Assembly (NCBI GenBank): GCA_035267185.1
Contig: DATFLY010000078.1
Location: 1-43,447 of the forward strand
From: JAUIBE01 sp035267185
GTDB lineage: Bacteria; Pseudomonadota; Gammaproteobacteria; Xanthomonadales; SZUA-36
Length of the DNA: 43,447 bases
Direction of reading: 5' to 3'
Part shown: piece after piece, positions 23,770 to 32,004 of the stretch
Layout: every line of letters begins with the position of its first letter
Numbering within the stretch: position 1 is the first letter of the stretch
Notes under the pieces: model-generated
Seen by the model: only the letters and a program-made list of their open reading frames with translations
What the model was told of the DNA's origin: nothing
Database searches by the model: none
Position numbers and translations under genes: made by a program

Positions 23770-24489
23770 ATGTTGCTGGAACTGCCGTGCCTCGATCAAA
23801 TGGAAGAAGGGTATTTTCCAGACACAGACTGTGCTTTGCCCTACCCCAATGGCTTGCTTGCCTGGGGAGGGACGCTCAGCTCCAGGCGGCTGGTCAGCGC
23901 TTATCGCAGCGGGATATTTCCCTGGTATTCGAAAGGAGAACCCATTCTCTGGTGGTCACCCTCGCCTCGTTGTGTACTTGAAACAGAAGAAGTTTACATA
24001 TCCAGCAGAACCCGGCGACGCCTGAGACAAGGCGCATTTCAGTTTACCTCTGATGTTGCCTTCGAAGCGGTGATCGAGGGCTGTGCAATGCCGGATACCG
24101 GACGTGAGTCGACCTGGATCAGTGACGATATGAAGGTGGCTTACATTCAGATGTACCACGACGGCATCGCCCACTCTGTCGAAACCTGGATGGAAGGTCA
24201 GCTGGTGGGTGGTATTTACGGCCTGTCGATTGGAAAAATGTTCTTTGGAGAATCAATGTTCAGCCTGGTGCCGGATGCCAGCAAGACTGCGCTGATCATG
24301 CTGTGTCGACAGCTAAACGACTGGGGTTTTGAACTGATCGACTGCCAGGTTGGCAATCCGCATTTGTTGCGGATGGGAGCTAAAGAAATCGAACGTGTGG
24401 AATTTGAGGCACGTTTGAAAATCGCGGTCGAACAGCACCATCCCGATGATTTTTGGAAGCAAGGGATCAATACCGGGCGGGATTGGTAG
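23770..24489 (+). CDS. aat: Leucyl/phenylalanyl-tRNA--protein transferase
   Basis: A 239-residue enzyme that adds Leu or Phe from aminoacyl-tRNA to proteins with N-terminal Arg or Lys, making them ClpAPS substrates. Signature parts: LPYPNGLLAWGGTLSSRRLVSAYRSGIFPWYS, then WWSPSPRCVL, and VETWMEGQLVGGIYGLSIGKMFFGESMFS. In the family, segments like this bind the aminoacyl end. Length is normal. The clpS/clpA and infA genes often near aat are not in this window; the next gene is on the opposite strand with a 2-bp gap. Confidence 0.95.
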   Translation: MLLELPCLDQMEEGYFPDTDCALPYPNGLLAWGGTLSSRRLVSAYRSGIFPWYSKGEPILWWSPSPRCVLETEEVYISSRTRRRLRQGAFQFTSDVAFEAVIEGCAMPDTGRESTWISDDMKVAYIQMYHDGIAHSVETWMEGQLVGGIYGLSIGKMFFGESMFSLVPDASKTALIMLCRQLNDWGFELIDCQVGNPHLLRMGAKEIERVEFEARLKIAVEQHHPDDFWKQGINTGRDW

Positions 24490-24491
24490 GT

Positions 24492-25370
24492 TCAGGACTT
24501 CCCACCCCCCAGGAGTTCATCGAACCTGCGCAAGGTCTGATCATCCAGGTTCCCTCTTTCGTTGGCCAGGTCAAGAACGGTAAGGGCAAGTATCCGATAA
24601 ACGTCTGTGTCATGAGCACCCAGGCTCTGTAGTGCTCCAAGGTGCGCCTCAACCGTGCTGGTGTCGCCTCTCACGACCGGCCCTGTGATTGACTGGCGGG
24701 CGCCCTCTCTGTTCAGGTCTGCCGCCGTAATTGATAACAGGCTATGGCTCGCCTGTGCCGCAACTTCAGGCTCGAGGCCGGCCTGTTCCAGCCACTTTTG
24801 CGCCTTCCAGACCACGCCCTTGGTAACATTGCTCACAATGGCCAGGGCTGCATGGTAAAGACCGCGATTGAGATCTTTTACCTCTTTCCAGCAAGCGCCT
24901 GAAGCCTCGAACGGACTTCGCAAAGCACGAAGTGCTGCGTCGGACCCTTCGGCGATGCAAATGGTGTCGCGAAACTGGTCCACATCCGTGGAATGCACTG
25001 GCATGGATCTCACCGGATGCACCGCTGCAGTTTCTGCACCCCTGTCGCCGGCCGTTGCCAGGACACCTGGCCCGTAACGACCACTGAGATGAAATACCGC
25101 CTGACCCGAAAGTCCGGGTCTCCGGGCTGCCAGCTCTTGCGCCATCAGGCCAATAGAATCATCCGGTGTTGCGATCAGCCAGACATCCGGCCTTGAAAAC
25201 GCCCCGATTGTTTCGACTGCGTCTCCCGCTCCCAGGCGAGCAACCGCTCTGTGTGTGCTGGAAGGTGAGCGGTTCAGTACCTGGCCGATGGTGACCAGGC
25301 CGGTCCGGGCCAATGCCGAGGCCACAGAACCTCCTGCGCGGCCGCAGCCAATGATATTCAGGACTAACAT
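24492..25370 (-). CDS. Rossmann-fold/DUF2520 domain oxidoreductase-like protein
   Basis: A 292-residue protein with an N-terminal NAD(P)-binding Rossmann domain (LNIIGCGRAGGSVASALA, about 4-20; DVWLIATPDDSI) and a C-terminal helical DUF2520 domain (about 150-280, HAALAIVSNVTKGVVWKAQKWL). The layout matches ProC/6-phosphogluconate-dehydrogenase-like proteins of unknown substrate. ATG 25370 has GGGAG seven bases upstream. It follows the SRPBCC gene by 17 bp, suggesting a joint transcript. Confidence 0.85.
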   Translation of the reverse strand: MLVLNIIGCGRAGGSVASALARTGLVTIGQVLNRSPSSTHRAVARLGAGDAVETIGAFSRPDVWLIATPDDSIGLMAQELAARRPGLSGQAVFHLSGRYGPGVLATAGDRGAETAAVHPVRSMPVHSTDVDQFRDTICIAEGSDAALRALRSPFEASGACWKEVKDLNRGLYHAALAIVSNVTKGVVWKAQKWLEQAGLEPEVAAQASHSLLSITAADLNREGARQSITGPVVRGDTSTVEAHLGALQSLGAHDTDVYRILALTVLDLANERGNLDDQTLRRFDELLGGGKS

Positions 25371-25387
25371 CGTTCTCCCGGGAGAAA

Positions 25388-26416
25388 TTATTCTTCAAGC
25401 ATGAAATACACGTGTGTAATCAGCTGACTTTCCGGTATGGAGCCGGGGTCGGAAATATAGTGCTCCCAACTAACACCATCATGTTCCAGTCGCTGGACAG
25501 CGATGAATGCAGCAATCTTCTCGTAGCTTGCGTCCATCTCATTGTATGGACCTTTGTGTACAGCCCTCACGGCCCTGCCGGATGGCGTTTGGCCCACCTT
25601 GATATTGCCACGCGTATTGACACTGGCAATGTCGATGGGAATCGCCGCATCGAACTGATAGCTGTTGGGATTGGAGTTATAGCTGATCGCCATGGGTTGT
25701 CCGGCATTGTCTATCCCCCTGGCGGCCATGAATCTGCTGATCTCGCCATATGCAGCACCAAGGGCTGCCGCAACCGCAGCATCACTTCTGCCGCTGCTGG
25801 AAGAAACATAAAGAATCGATTGCGCCGGGACGTCCACGATTTCGATTTCCATACGTGAATAGTCAGCGTTTGGAAGCGTTTCTGCGTATTGTTTCAGTGA
25901 CTCAAGGCCTTCCGAATAGTCATTGCCAATCCAGTGATCAAGCATCAGGCCCATGTATTTGCCCATGAGGGCCCCGAAAAACCCACGATCCTCGGTGACA
26001 TCGGTATCGAAACCCCAGATCACTCTTGAACCACGTCCTGACGGCCGAATTTCGAAATAGGCCTGGGCCTTGCCCTGTTCGCCAAGATCAAGCCGGGTTC
26101 GAACCAGTGAATATGGCTGAGACTCGGTGATCTCCTGCCAGCCGGTGCCCACTTGCCGTGGATCACCAGACCAGTTCATGCGGGCACCCACCCCTCGCTC
26201 AGCACCGCTATACGAATAGCGAGCATCCGGATCCTTTTCCGACCAAGGCGACCAGGACTGAAAATGGTGAAGGTCGTTCAGCACGCCATGCAGGATGGCA
26301 GGTGGACGTTCAATGATGATGTGTCGCTCAACGTGCACGTTGGCAGGCAGCAGAACAGCGCCTGCCAGCAAAACCACTGCCAGGAACAAAACGACAATAA
26401 AGAAACGGACCAGCAT
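25388..26416 (-). CDS. SRPBCC (polyketide cyclase-like) plus GyrI-like effector-binding protein
   Basis: A 342-residue protein with one N-terminal membrane helix (FFIVVLFLAVVLLAGAVLL), an SRPBCC-type hydrophobic-pocket domain (about 30-180; HHFQSWSPWSEKDPDARYSY is typical) and a C-terminal GyrI/AraC effector-binding-like domain (about 185-340; IVDVPAQSILYV...RAVHKGPYNEM). Both halves are small-molecule-binding folds; no catalytic role can be assigned. This order is known in proteins annotated as SRPBCC family/GyrI-like. It is probably co-transcribed with the Rossmann/DUF2520 gene. Confidence 0.85.
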   Translation of the reverse strand: MLVRFFIVVLFLAVVLLAGAVLLPANVHVERHIIIERPPAILHGVLNDLHHFQSWSPWSEKDPDARYSYSGAERGVGARMNWSGDPRQVGTGWQEITESQPYSLVRTRLDLGEQGKAQAYFEIRPSGRGSRVIWGFDTDVTEDRGFFGALMGKYMGLMLDHWIGNDYSEGLESLKQYAETLPNADYSRMEIEIVDVPAQSILYVSSSSGRSDAAVAAALGAAYGEISRFMAARGIDNAGQPMAISYNSNPNSYQFDAAIPIDIASVNTRGNIKVGQTPSGRAVRAVHKGPYNEMDASYEKIAAFIAVQRLEHDGVSWEHYISDPGSIPESQLITHVYFMLEE

Positions 26417-26496
26417 GACTGAAACTCCCTATCCAGTGGCTCACTTTGGCCTGAGATATCCGAACACCGATATCATTCAACCGGTGACTTCAGATC

Positions 26497-27180
26497 CTAG
26501 TCGTCTAGCTTACCCAATTGTTTGCTTTCAGGGTACCAGTCGGGGACCGTGTCATCGTCTTCCCATTCATACCGAACCATGGGTGGCCGGTCCCAGTTTC
26601 GGAAAATAATGGCCGCCAGGATGCCCATCAACGCACCCCCAAGATGCAACTCCCATGACATATTGGGCCTGATCGGCAACACGCCCCAGACCATGGTTCC
26701 ATACAAAAACCAGATGAGTAGCGAAGCCGCAATGGACCGCATGTCGCGGCGAATGATGCCACTAAGAAGCACATAGGCGAGCAAACCATAAACCAGCCCA
26801 CTGGCGCCAAAGTGAAAACTTGGCCGCCCGATAAACCAGGCAAAAATCCCGGAACCCAGCCAGATGATCGGAATCGCCCTTAATGATGAATTCGGATAAA
26901 GGAACAACATCGCGGTCAGCGATAACAACAACGGCAGGCTGTTGGAAAAAATATGGCTGGCACTGGCATGAAACAATGGCGCAGTGACGATCCCGATCAG
27001 GCCGGAAATCGCCCCGGGTTGCAGACCAAAACGACCCAGTCTCAATCCAAAAAAAGCGTCAACAAGAAAAATCACCCAGAGAAACACAGTGAATGCCACC
27101 GAAATCCTGAGGGCGAGCGAGAAGTTATCCTTGGAGCGCTTTGACAGCGTATAGCGGGGATCGGGTTGTTGTATTGACAT
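26497..27180 (-). CDS. Rhomboid-family intramembrane serine protease
   Basis: A 227-residue polytopic protein. Rhomboid features: HASASHIFSN (His76 and Asn80 in the oxyanion region), the catalytic Ser127 in FHFGASGLVYG (the GxSx motif) and His179 in ELHLGG. These make the Ser-His dyad that cuts substrates within the membrane. About six helices are visible. The acidic tail (EWEDDDTVPDWYPES) is soluble. It starts 13 bp after plsC, so the two probably share a transcript. Its substrate is unknown. Confidence 0.88.
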   Translation of the reverse strand: MSIQQPDPRYTLSKRSKDNFSLALRISVAFTVFLWVIFLVDAFFGLRLGRFGLQPGAISGLIGIVTAPLFHASASHIFSNSLPLLLSLTAMLFLYPNSSLRAIPIIWLGSGIFAWFIGRPSFHFGASGLVYGLLAYVLLSGIIRRDMRSIAASLLIWFLYGTMVWGVLPIRPNMSWELHLGGALMGILAAIIFRNWDRPPMVRYEWEDDDTVPDWYPESKQLGKLDD

Positions 27181-27193
27181 TAACTTTTATTGT

Positions 27194-27934
27194 TCAGCGT
27201 AAGGATTCGGGCTGAGCCGCCTGAATCACGGTTGAAGTTTCATCCAGCAACTGGCGCAGATCGGCCTTGCCCATACCGACAGTGGAGATTTCCGGATGAA
27301 TTACCAGCTCTACCTTTCCCGGAAAAATCCGAAGGGTTTTGGCAGGTAAGACATCGTGGGTTCCATTGATGGTCACCGGCAGTACGGGTAACCCCTGTTC
27401 AATTGCCGTGGCAAATGCGCCTTTCTTGAATGGCAGCAGGCGGCCATCAAGACTCCGTGTGCCTTCAGCAAAGAAAAGAATGCCGACACCATTGCCGAGA
27501 CGGTTCAGTGCATCGGCGATCGCCTGCTTGGCAGACGAGGGATTACGGCGATCGACAAAAATGTGCCCTACTTTTTCACAGCCAATCCCGATGCCCGGCA
27601 CCTTTCGAAGTTCCTTTTTCATGACCCACTTCAGGTCCAGGTCCAGCCAGCCATAGAGGATAAGGATGTCGTACTGGCTCTGGTGGTTGGCCACCACAAC
27701 GTAGCTCTGATCCTTGCGTGCGTTGGCTTCACCCATGACCGTAACGAAAACGGGTGTAATTAATGCCAGCAACCTGGCCCATGGCGAAGCGATATACCGG
27801 CTTGCCCAGTTTGGATTAACCACTATTGCAAACAGCACCGACAACGTACTGGCAAAGAAAGTGAGGACCAGGACCAGTGGCATAAATATCAGCCAGGCGT
27901 AAATCTGGTACGGCCAGAAAAGGATCTTTCTCAT
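27194..27934 (-). CDS. 1-acyl-sn-glycerol-3-phosphate acyltransferase (PlsC family)
   Basis: A 246-residue membrane acyltransferase that adds the second acyl chain to lysophosphatidate in phospholipid synthesis. It has two N-terminal helices, the HX4D catalytic motif (His84-Asp89 in NHQSQYD), a VGHIFVDRR block, FAEGTRS (Glu157) and LPVLPVTINGT. Family length is normal. It could be PlsC itself or a paralogue such as PlsC-like acyltransferases with a different acyl donor, so I leave the symbol empty. Confidence 0.92.
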   Translation of the reverse strand: MRKILFWPYQIYAWLIFMPLVLVLTFFASTLSVLFAIVVNPNWASRYIASPWARLLALITPVFVTVMGEANARKDQSYVVVANHQSQYDILILYGWLDLDLKWVMKKELRKVPGIGIGCEKVGHIFVDRRNPSSAKQAIADALNRLGNGVGILFFAEGTRSLDGRLLPFKKGAFATAIEQGLPVLPVTINGTHDVLPAKTLRIFPGKVELVIHPEISTVGMGKADLRQLLDETSTVIQAAQPESLR

Positions 27935-28018
27935 GGAGCCAACCCTTTGAGAAACCTCATGTTGTGGTAGCGCGGACTATAGTGGATATCCCATCATCAA
28001 ACAAAGCGCTCGGAGGTT

Positions 28019-28047
28019 AAAAAAAGGGGCGCCCGCATGGGCGCCCC
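28019..28047 (-). terminator. Rho-independent terminator of hsp20
   Basis: A perfect GC-rich hairpin, GGGGCGCCC with GGGCGCCCC around a short loop (28026-28047), is followed on the minus strand by a run of seven T's (28019-28025). It lies 32 bp past the hsp20 stop. Confidence 0.93.
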
Positions 28048-28078
28048 TGCACATTTAAGCCCAAAGCCGATTAGCGTA

Positions 28079-28543
28079 TCAGGCCGCTTTTTTCTTATCG
28101 TTCTCGATCAGTTTTGAACCTGACGCGATTTCAATGGACTTTGGTTTCATTGCTTCCGGTATTTCACGCTCCAGCTCAATGTGAAGCAATCCATTGTCCA
28201 AACGCGCTCCGGTGACCCGAACATGATCGGCCAGGTTGAACCGGCGCTCGAATGAACGCGTGGCAATTCCGCGATACAGGAAATTCTCTTCAGAATCATC
28301 CTGCTCTTCGGAAATGTTGCCGGAAACAATCAGTTTGTTGTGCTCTGACGTGATTTCCAGGTCGCTTTCTGAGAAACCTGCAACCGCCATGGTGATGGAA
28401 TAACGATCCTCACCGCTGGACTTGATGTTGTAAGGGGGGAATGCCCCACCCTGATCCATTCTGGCTTCCGTGTTCAACATACGGGCCAGCCGGTCAAATC
28501 CGACAGAAGTACGAAATAGGGGTGAAAGGTCAAAAGTAGTCAT
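28079..28543 (-). CDS. Small heat-shock protein Hsp20 (IbpA-like)
   Basis: A 154-residue alpha-crystallin chaperone that holds unfolding proteins. The N-terminal MTTFDLSPLFRTSVGFDRLARML resembles IbpA (MRNFDLSPLYRSAVGFDRLF); the alpha-crystallin domain (about 40-130) includes YSITMAVAGFSESDLEIT and NGLLHIELEREIPE, with the IXI-like tail SIEIAS. It has its own sigma-32-type promoter, a thermometer-like leader and a terminator, so it is a monocistronic heat-shock gene. Confidence 0.95.
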   Translation of the reverse strand: MTTFDLSPLFRTSVGFDRLARMLNTEARMDQGGAFPPYNIKSSGEDRYSITMAVAGFSESDLEITSEHNKLIVSGNISEEQDDSEENFLYRGIATRSFERRFNLADHVRVTGARLDNGLLHIELEREIPEAMKPKSIEIASGSKLIENDKKKAA

Positions 28544-28544
28544 T

Positions 28545-28573
28545 ACCGAATCCTCCTTTGAAGCAATATCGGT
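28545..28573 (-). promoter_or_regulatory. ROSE-like RNA thermometer hairpin of hsp20
   Basis: On the minus strand, just before the hsp20 ATG, ACCGA (28569-28573) and TCGGT (28545-28549) close a hairpin in which TTGCTTC faces AAAGGAGGA. TTGCT opposite AGGAGG is the hallmark of ROSE thermometers, which hide the ribosome site at low temperature. Two further hairpins (GTGGCT/AGCCAC and CTCCCGGCCGT/ACGGCGGGAG-type) lie upstream in the leader. Confidence 0.7.
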
Positions 28574-28641
28574 TTGTTTAAATACTCCCGCCGTTTACGG
28601 CCGGGAGAGCTTGTGGCTCCATCAGGCAGCCACATCCAAAA

Positions 28642-28670
28642 ATGTAGGGACAGTACTGAAAAACTTCAAG
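28642..28670 (-). promoter_or_regulatory. Sigma-32-type promoter of hsp20
   Basis: On the minus strand CTTGAA (28665-28670) is followed after 15 bp by CCCTACAT (28642-28649), close to the sigma-32 consensus CTTGAA-N13-15-CCCCATNT. The start site would be near 28635, giving a leader of about 90 nt. It lies in the gap right after greB. Confidence 0.72.
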
Positions 28671-28687
28671 GCCCCGCTGCAGGATTT

Positions 28688-29185
28688 TCAGGAATACCGA
28701 ATTCTGTCCAGGACGAAAGATTCCCTGGACATTGGTAATTCCACCTCCACCTCGTCGCCGCGTGACTTACCAAGAAGCGCACGCGCCAGCGGAGAATCAA
28801 CCGATATATAGCCTTTTGGGGCATCCGTTTCGTCGGCGCCCACAATCCGGTATTCAATGGTTTCATCAGATTCGGTCCTGACAGTGACCCAGGCGCCGAA
28901 GAAAACCTTGTCCTGGTTTGCGGGAATCCTGTCTACCACCTCGACGCTGTCGAGTCGCCTGGAGAGGTAGCGGACCCGACGGTCTATTTCTCCAAGCTGT
29001 TTCTTCCTGTAGATGTATTCGGCATTTTCAGACCTGTCTCCCTCGGCCGCAGCCGCAGTCAATGCCGGCACCACTTCCTGGCGGCGTAATTTCCACAGGT
29101 CCTTGAGCTCCACATTGAGCGCAGCTGCCCCTTCCGGCGTAATGTATGGGCTGCTTTTGGGCGGTGGCGGTTTCCAACGGGCCAT
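28688..29185 (-). CDS. greB: Transcription elongation factor GreB
   Basis: A 165-residue factor that rescues backtracked RNA polymerase by stimulating transcript cleavage. The N-terminal coiled coil carries ENAEYIYRKKQLGEIDRRVRYL, with the acidic tip near EGDRSENAEY; the C-terminal domain (about 85-165) includes GYISVDSPLARALLGKSRGDEVEVELP. YIYRKKQL and the overall basic N terminus point to GreB rather than GreA. ATG 29185 is preferred over the TTG at 29191 because AAGGAT is then nine bases away. It is divergent from the ECF sigma gene. Confidence 0.94.
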   Translation of the reverse strand: MARWKPPPPKSSPYITPEGAAALNVELKDLWKLRRQEVVPALTAAAAEGDRSENAEYIYRKKQLGEIDRRVRYLSRRLDSVEVVDRIPANQDKVFFGAWVTVRTESDETIEYRIVGADETDAPKGYISVDSPLARALLGKSRGDEVEVELPMSRESFVLDRIRYS

Positions 29186-29203
29186 CGACAATCTATCCTT
29201 CTT

Positions 29204-29226
29204 AACTGGCTAAAAAAATCTGCGAC
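29204..29226 (+). promoter_or_regulatory. Candidate ECF-type promoter of the sigma/anti-sigma/PDZ operon
   Basis: AAC (29204-29206) and CGAC (29223-29226) are 16 bp apart, the layout of many ECF-recognised promoters (AAC-N16/17-CGT/CGA). It sits 31 bp before the sigma gene, where an autoregulated promoter is expected. The match is short and could be chance. Confidence 0.3.
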
Positions 29227-29257
29227 GGTTTAACCACCGCTTGCGTCACTACAACTG

Positions 29258-29836
29258 ATGGCGACGTCCCCTTTTAATATCAAGCTGGACGAAATGACGA
29301 TGGCTCGCGCAAAGCGGGGCGACAGGGAGGCGCGTGCGCAGATCTTTCGTGACTTTCACCAGCCCGCATGGAGTGTCGCCATGAGATTATGCCAGTGTCA
29401 GGACACCGCCCATGACGTCACTCAGGAAGCATTTATATCGGCATTTCGCCGCCTCAAACAGTTTCGCGGAGACTCTCCATTCTGGGGCTGGTTGCGGCGC
29501 GTTGTGATTAATCATGCCATCAGCCATATGCGACGCGCCCCAAAAGCGACCATCGTCGAGCTTCACGAAAACCATGCCCATACTGATGGGCAACAGGAAC
29601 GAATTGGCCAGTCCATGGATCTGGAAGCGGCGCTGGCTTCACTCAGCCCGGATGACCGGACCGTGGTCTGGTTGCACGATGTTGAAGGCTACAGCCACGC
29701 CGAGATTGCGGCTGTCTTTGGACGCACAGAGAGTTTTTCAAAAACGCGTCTGTCCCGGGCTCGGGCCAGGCTTCGAACATTGATTGATTCACCAAAACAG
29801 AAATCACTGGCCAGCGAAGCGGCGGGACAGGTTTGA
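29258..29836 (+). CDS. ECF-type RNA polymerase sigma factor
   Basis: A 192-residue sigma-70-family factor. Region 2 (about 20-90) includes FRDFHQPAWSVAMRLCQC, DVTQEAFISAFRRLKQFRG and WLRRVVINHAISHMRR; region 4 (about 125-180) includes LASLSPDDRTVVWLHDVEGYSHAEIAAVFGRTESFSKTRLSRAR with its helix-turn-helix. It lacks regions 1 and 3, as ECF factors do. The next gene overlaps or abuts its stop and encodes a one-helix membrane protein, the usual arrangement of sigma and anti-sigma. Confidence 0.93.
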   Translation: MATSPFNIKLDEMTMARAKRGDREARAQIFRDFHQPAWSVAMRLCQCQDTAHDVTQEAFISAFRRLKQFRGDSPFWGWLRRVVINHAISHMRRAPKATIVELHENHAHTDGQQERIGQSMDLEAALASLSPDDRTVVWLHDVEGYSHAEIAAVFGRTESFSKTRLSRARARLRTLIDSPKQKSLASEAAGQV

Positions 29837-29838
29837 AA

Positions 29839-30438
29839 ATGAGCGCAAGGATTTTCATTATGAATATGTCGGTTCACAGCACCGAAACCACTGACCTTGA
29901 CCCATTGGGGTTAAGTGAAATCGACAGCCTTGAGCCTGCCAAAGGCTCCATGGAGAAAGACTGGGAGGCGGTTTCAGCCGCGCTGGAATCCGGCGACCGG
30001 AATCGTCGAAATCTAGTGTTCGGTGCTCTGGCCTCGGCTGCCTCTGTTCTTCTGGTGATTGCCCTGCTGACTTTTTCAGACCCCACCCCGGTCTCCAGCG
30101 GCATAGATCAGCCGATCACCACGCAAACCAGTTCCAACGGGGCAGATGAGTTAAACGACCCCAACCTGGCCCAGCCAACCACCGGGCAACTGATCGGCTT
30201 ATCCCAGTCCATGGAGCGCCAACTCCAGGTGATTCGATCTGAAGTGGGTTCAATGCCCTCGCAAATGGTGCTTTACCAGGTCGAACTTCAGGACCTGATC
30301 GTACAGGTTGATGATGCACTGAGTCTTTCCCCGGATTCACGTGAACTCTGGGGCCAGAGAGTCGAGCTGCAGATGGACCTGATGAAGCTTTATCGAAATC
30401 AGTTGCGACGGGATTACCGTCGCCTGGCGTCTGTTTAG
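29839..30438 (+). CDS. Single-pass membrane protein, probable anti-sigma factor
   Basis: A 199-residue protein with an acidic cytoplasmic N-terminal part (about 1-50; WEAVSAALESGDRNRRN), one membrane helix (LVFGALASAASVLLVIALLTF, about 54-75) and a periplasmic C-terminal part with helices (SQSMERQLQVIRSEVGSMPS, then YQVELQDLIVQVDDAL). No zinc-binding HxxxCxxC motif is visible, so it is not a ZAS-type anti-sigma. Its position directly after the ECF gene is the main argument for the role. ATG 29839 has ACAGG upstream; a TTG at 29833 overlaps the sigma stop and is an alternative start. Confidence 0.75.
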   Translation: MSARIFIMNMSVHSTETTDLDPLGLSEIDSLEPAKGSMEKDWEAVSAALESGDRNRRNLVFGALASAASVLLVIALLTFSDPTPVSSGIDQPITTQTSSNGADELNDPNLAQPTTGQLIGLSQSMERQLQVIRSEVGSMPSQMVLYQVELQDLIVQVDDALSLSPDSRELWGQRVELQMDLMKLYRNQLRRDYRRLASV

Positions 30439-30468
30439 ATAACGACGCATGGATAAGTGATAACCACT

Positions 30469-31917
30469 ATGAAATTTATTCCTATGAACAAACGACACAA
30501 CCGCTTCAGAAGTTTCTTTAACACCAACCTGGTGATACTGATGCTCCTGAGCCCATTGCCACTGCTGGCGCAGCAAGATGCCCAACAATCATTGTCAGAG
30601 GCAGAGCAGCAGGAACTTCGCAGGCAACGCGAGGAAATGATGACTGCCATCGAAAAGACCCGCAATGAAATCGAGCGAGTGGCTGAAGAGGCCCGCGTTA
30701 AAGCCCAGGCTTTGCGAGAGGAAACCCAAAAACTGAGGACTGAAACATCCGAACTGGCACGCCAGAGTGAACAGGCCCGGGAAGAAGCCAGAGCAGAATT
30801 AGCCAGGGAACGGGAAGAACTGAGTCGCACCCACCGCGAATTAAGAAGGGCTTCCCAGGAAGTGGCCAGAGCCTACCGCGAACTCAGCCTTGCAGAGGAC
30901 CGCGAGATGCGCACACGCACCATCAACCTGGGTGACCGCGCCATGCTGGGCGTCATTCTCGGCAATGAGACCGACCAGGGAATCGAAATCATTGGTGTCT
31001 CGCCTGATGGACCGGCCGAGCGAGCCGGCATCCAGAGCGGAGACACACTGATGTCTCTTCGGGGCGAGGATCTTGCTTTATCAGCGGATACATCGCCAAG
31101 GGAGATTGTTTACGAAATCATGAGTGATGTTGGAGAAGGCGAGGAAATCTCCGCCAACGTATTACGAGATGGCAACCACCTGGATCTCATGGTCAAACCG
31201 GAAAGACGTGAACCAGCGAGCTGGGCTTCATATATTCGCTTGCCGGAACCAGTGGTTGCCCCCGCAGCACCCGCTGCCCCAGGCAGTGCCGCAACTCCGG
31301 TTGACCCGGCTGAACCGCTTGCACCTCATATTTCAATCGAAAGGATTGCCGTTCCACCGATGAATACGGCTGTCATCGCGGCGGAAGCCCTGGCACTTGC
31401 TGATGAGCTTGAAACGTTCCACTTTAGAATTGAGGAAGGTGATGGCGAATTGACCGAGTACAGCTACGAAATCGACATCGATCCTTCCGACTTCGAATTC
31501 GATACCGAGGCATTTTCGGAATTCGGATCAATGGCAATCGACGAGGCGCGTGTCTGGTTTGGGGCAAGCGCCACGCTCGGAATCCAGTTTGCAAGCCTAA
31601 ATGATGGTCTGGCGGGCTATTTCGATACCAACACTGGTTTGCTGGTCCTGGAAGCGCCGGAAGACAATTCCTTTGGGCTGATGGCGGGCGACGTGGTACT
31701 GAAGGTTGGAGACAGCCAAATCAACGCCATATCCGACTTCATTCGGGCCTTGCGGGCACATGAATCGGGTGACGAGGTGGCGGTACAGATCAAGCGCAAC
31801 AAGCGCAACGTTACGCTCGATGCCGTGGTTCCTGAAAATCGCTTTGGTCTCTATGAAAGCGACACAAGCGGTGAGGCCATTGTTGCCAGGTTCCTGAAAA
31901 CCCACGACGAAGAATAG
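30469..31917 (+). CDS. Exported coiled-coil protein with two PDZ domains
   Basis: About 482 residues: a signal peptide (LVILMLLSPLPLLA), a long Arg/Glu-rich coiled coil (about 40-145), a first PDZ domain (about 155-245; MLGVILGNETDQGIEIIGV, PAERAGIQSGDTLMSLRG), a Pro/Ala-rich linker (about 250-305), and a second PDZ-like domain (about 360-460; AGDVVLKVGDSQINAISDFI). No protease domain is present. Third in the operon after the sigma and anti-sigma genes; by analogy with periplasmic PDZ sensors that govern SigmaE release, it may sense misfolded C termini (inference). Start could be GTG 30457, ATG 30469 or ATG 30484. Confidence 0.85.
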   Translation: MKFIPMNKRHNRFRSFFNTNLVILMLLSPLPLLAQQDAQQSLSEAEQQELRRQREEMMTAIEKTRNEIERVAEEARVKAQALREETQKLRTETSELARQSEQAREEARAELAREREELSRTHRELRRASQEVARAYRELSLAEDREMRTRTINLGDRAMLGVILGNETDQGIEIIGVSPDGPAERAGIQSGDTLMSLRGEDLALSADTSPREIVYEIMSDVGEGEEISANVLRDGNHLDLMVKPERREPASWASYIRLPEPVVAPAAPAAPGSAATPVDPAEPLAPHISIERIAVPPMNTAVIAAEALALADELETFHFRIEEGDGELTEYSYEIDIDPSDFEFDTEAFSEFGSMAIDEARVWFGASATLGIQFASLNDGLAGYFDTNTGLLVLEAPEDNSFGLMAGDVVLKVGDSQINAISDFIRALRAHESGDEVAVQIKRNKRNVTLDAVVPENRFGLYESDTSGEAIVARFLKTHDEE

Positions 31918-31939
31918 CAACCAGGACACGCAGTATTTC

Positions 31940-31968
31940 TTGAGCCTGGCGCTGCCAGGCGGGATAAT
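31940..31968 (+). promoter_or_regulatory. Sigma-70 promoter of rimO with palindromic spacer
   Basis: TTGAGC (31940-31945) and GATAAT (31963-31968) are 17 bp apart. The spacer region contains the hairpin GCCTGGC/GCCAGGC (31944-31960), and CAGGACAC (31922-31929) and GTGTCCTG (31993-32000) flank the whole element. A regulator could bind the dyad, or it is an mRNA fold at the end of the PDZ transcript. Confidence 0.5.
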
Positions 31969-32004
31969 GCCGGGCTGAAGTCCTCTAGCCTGGTGTCCTG
32001 AACT

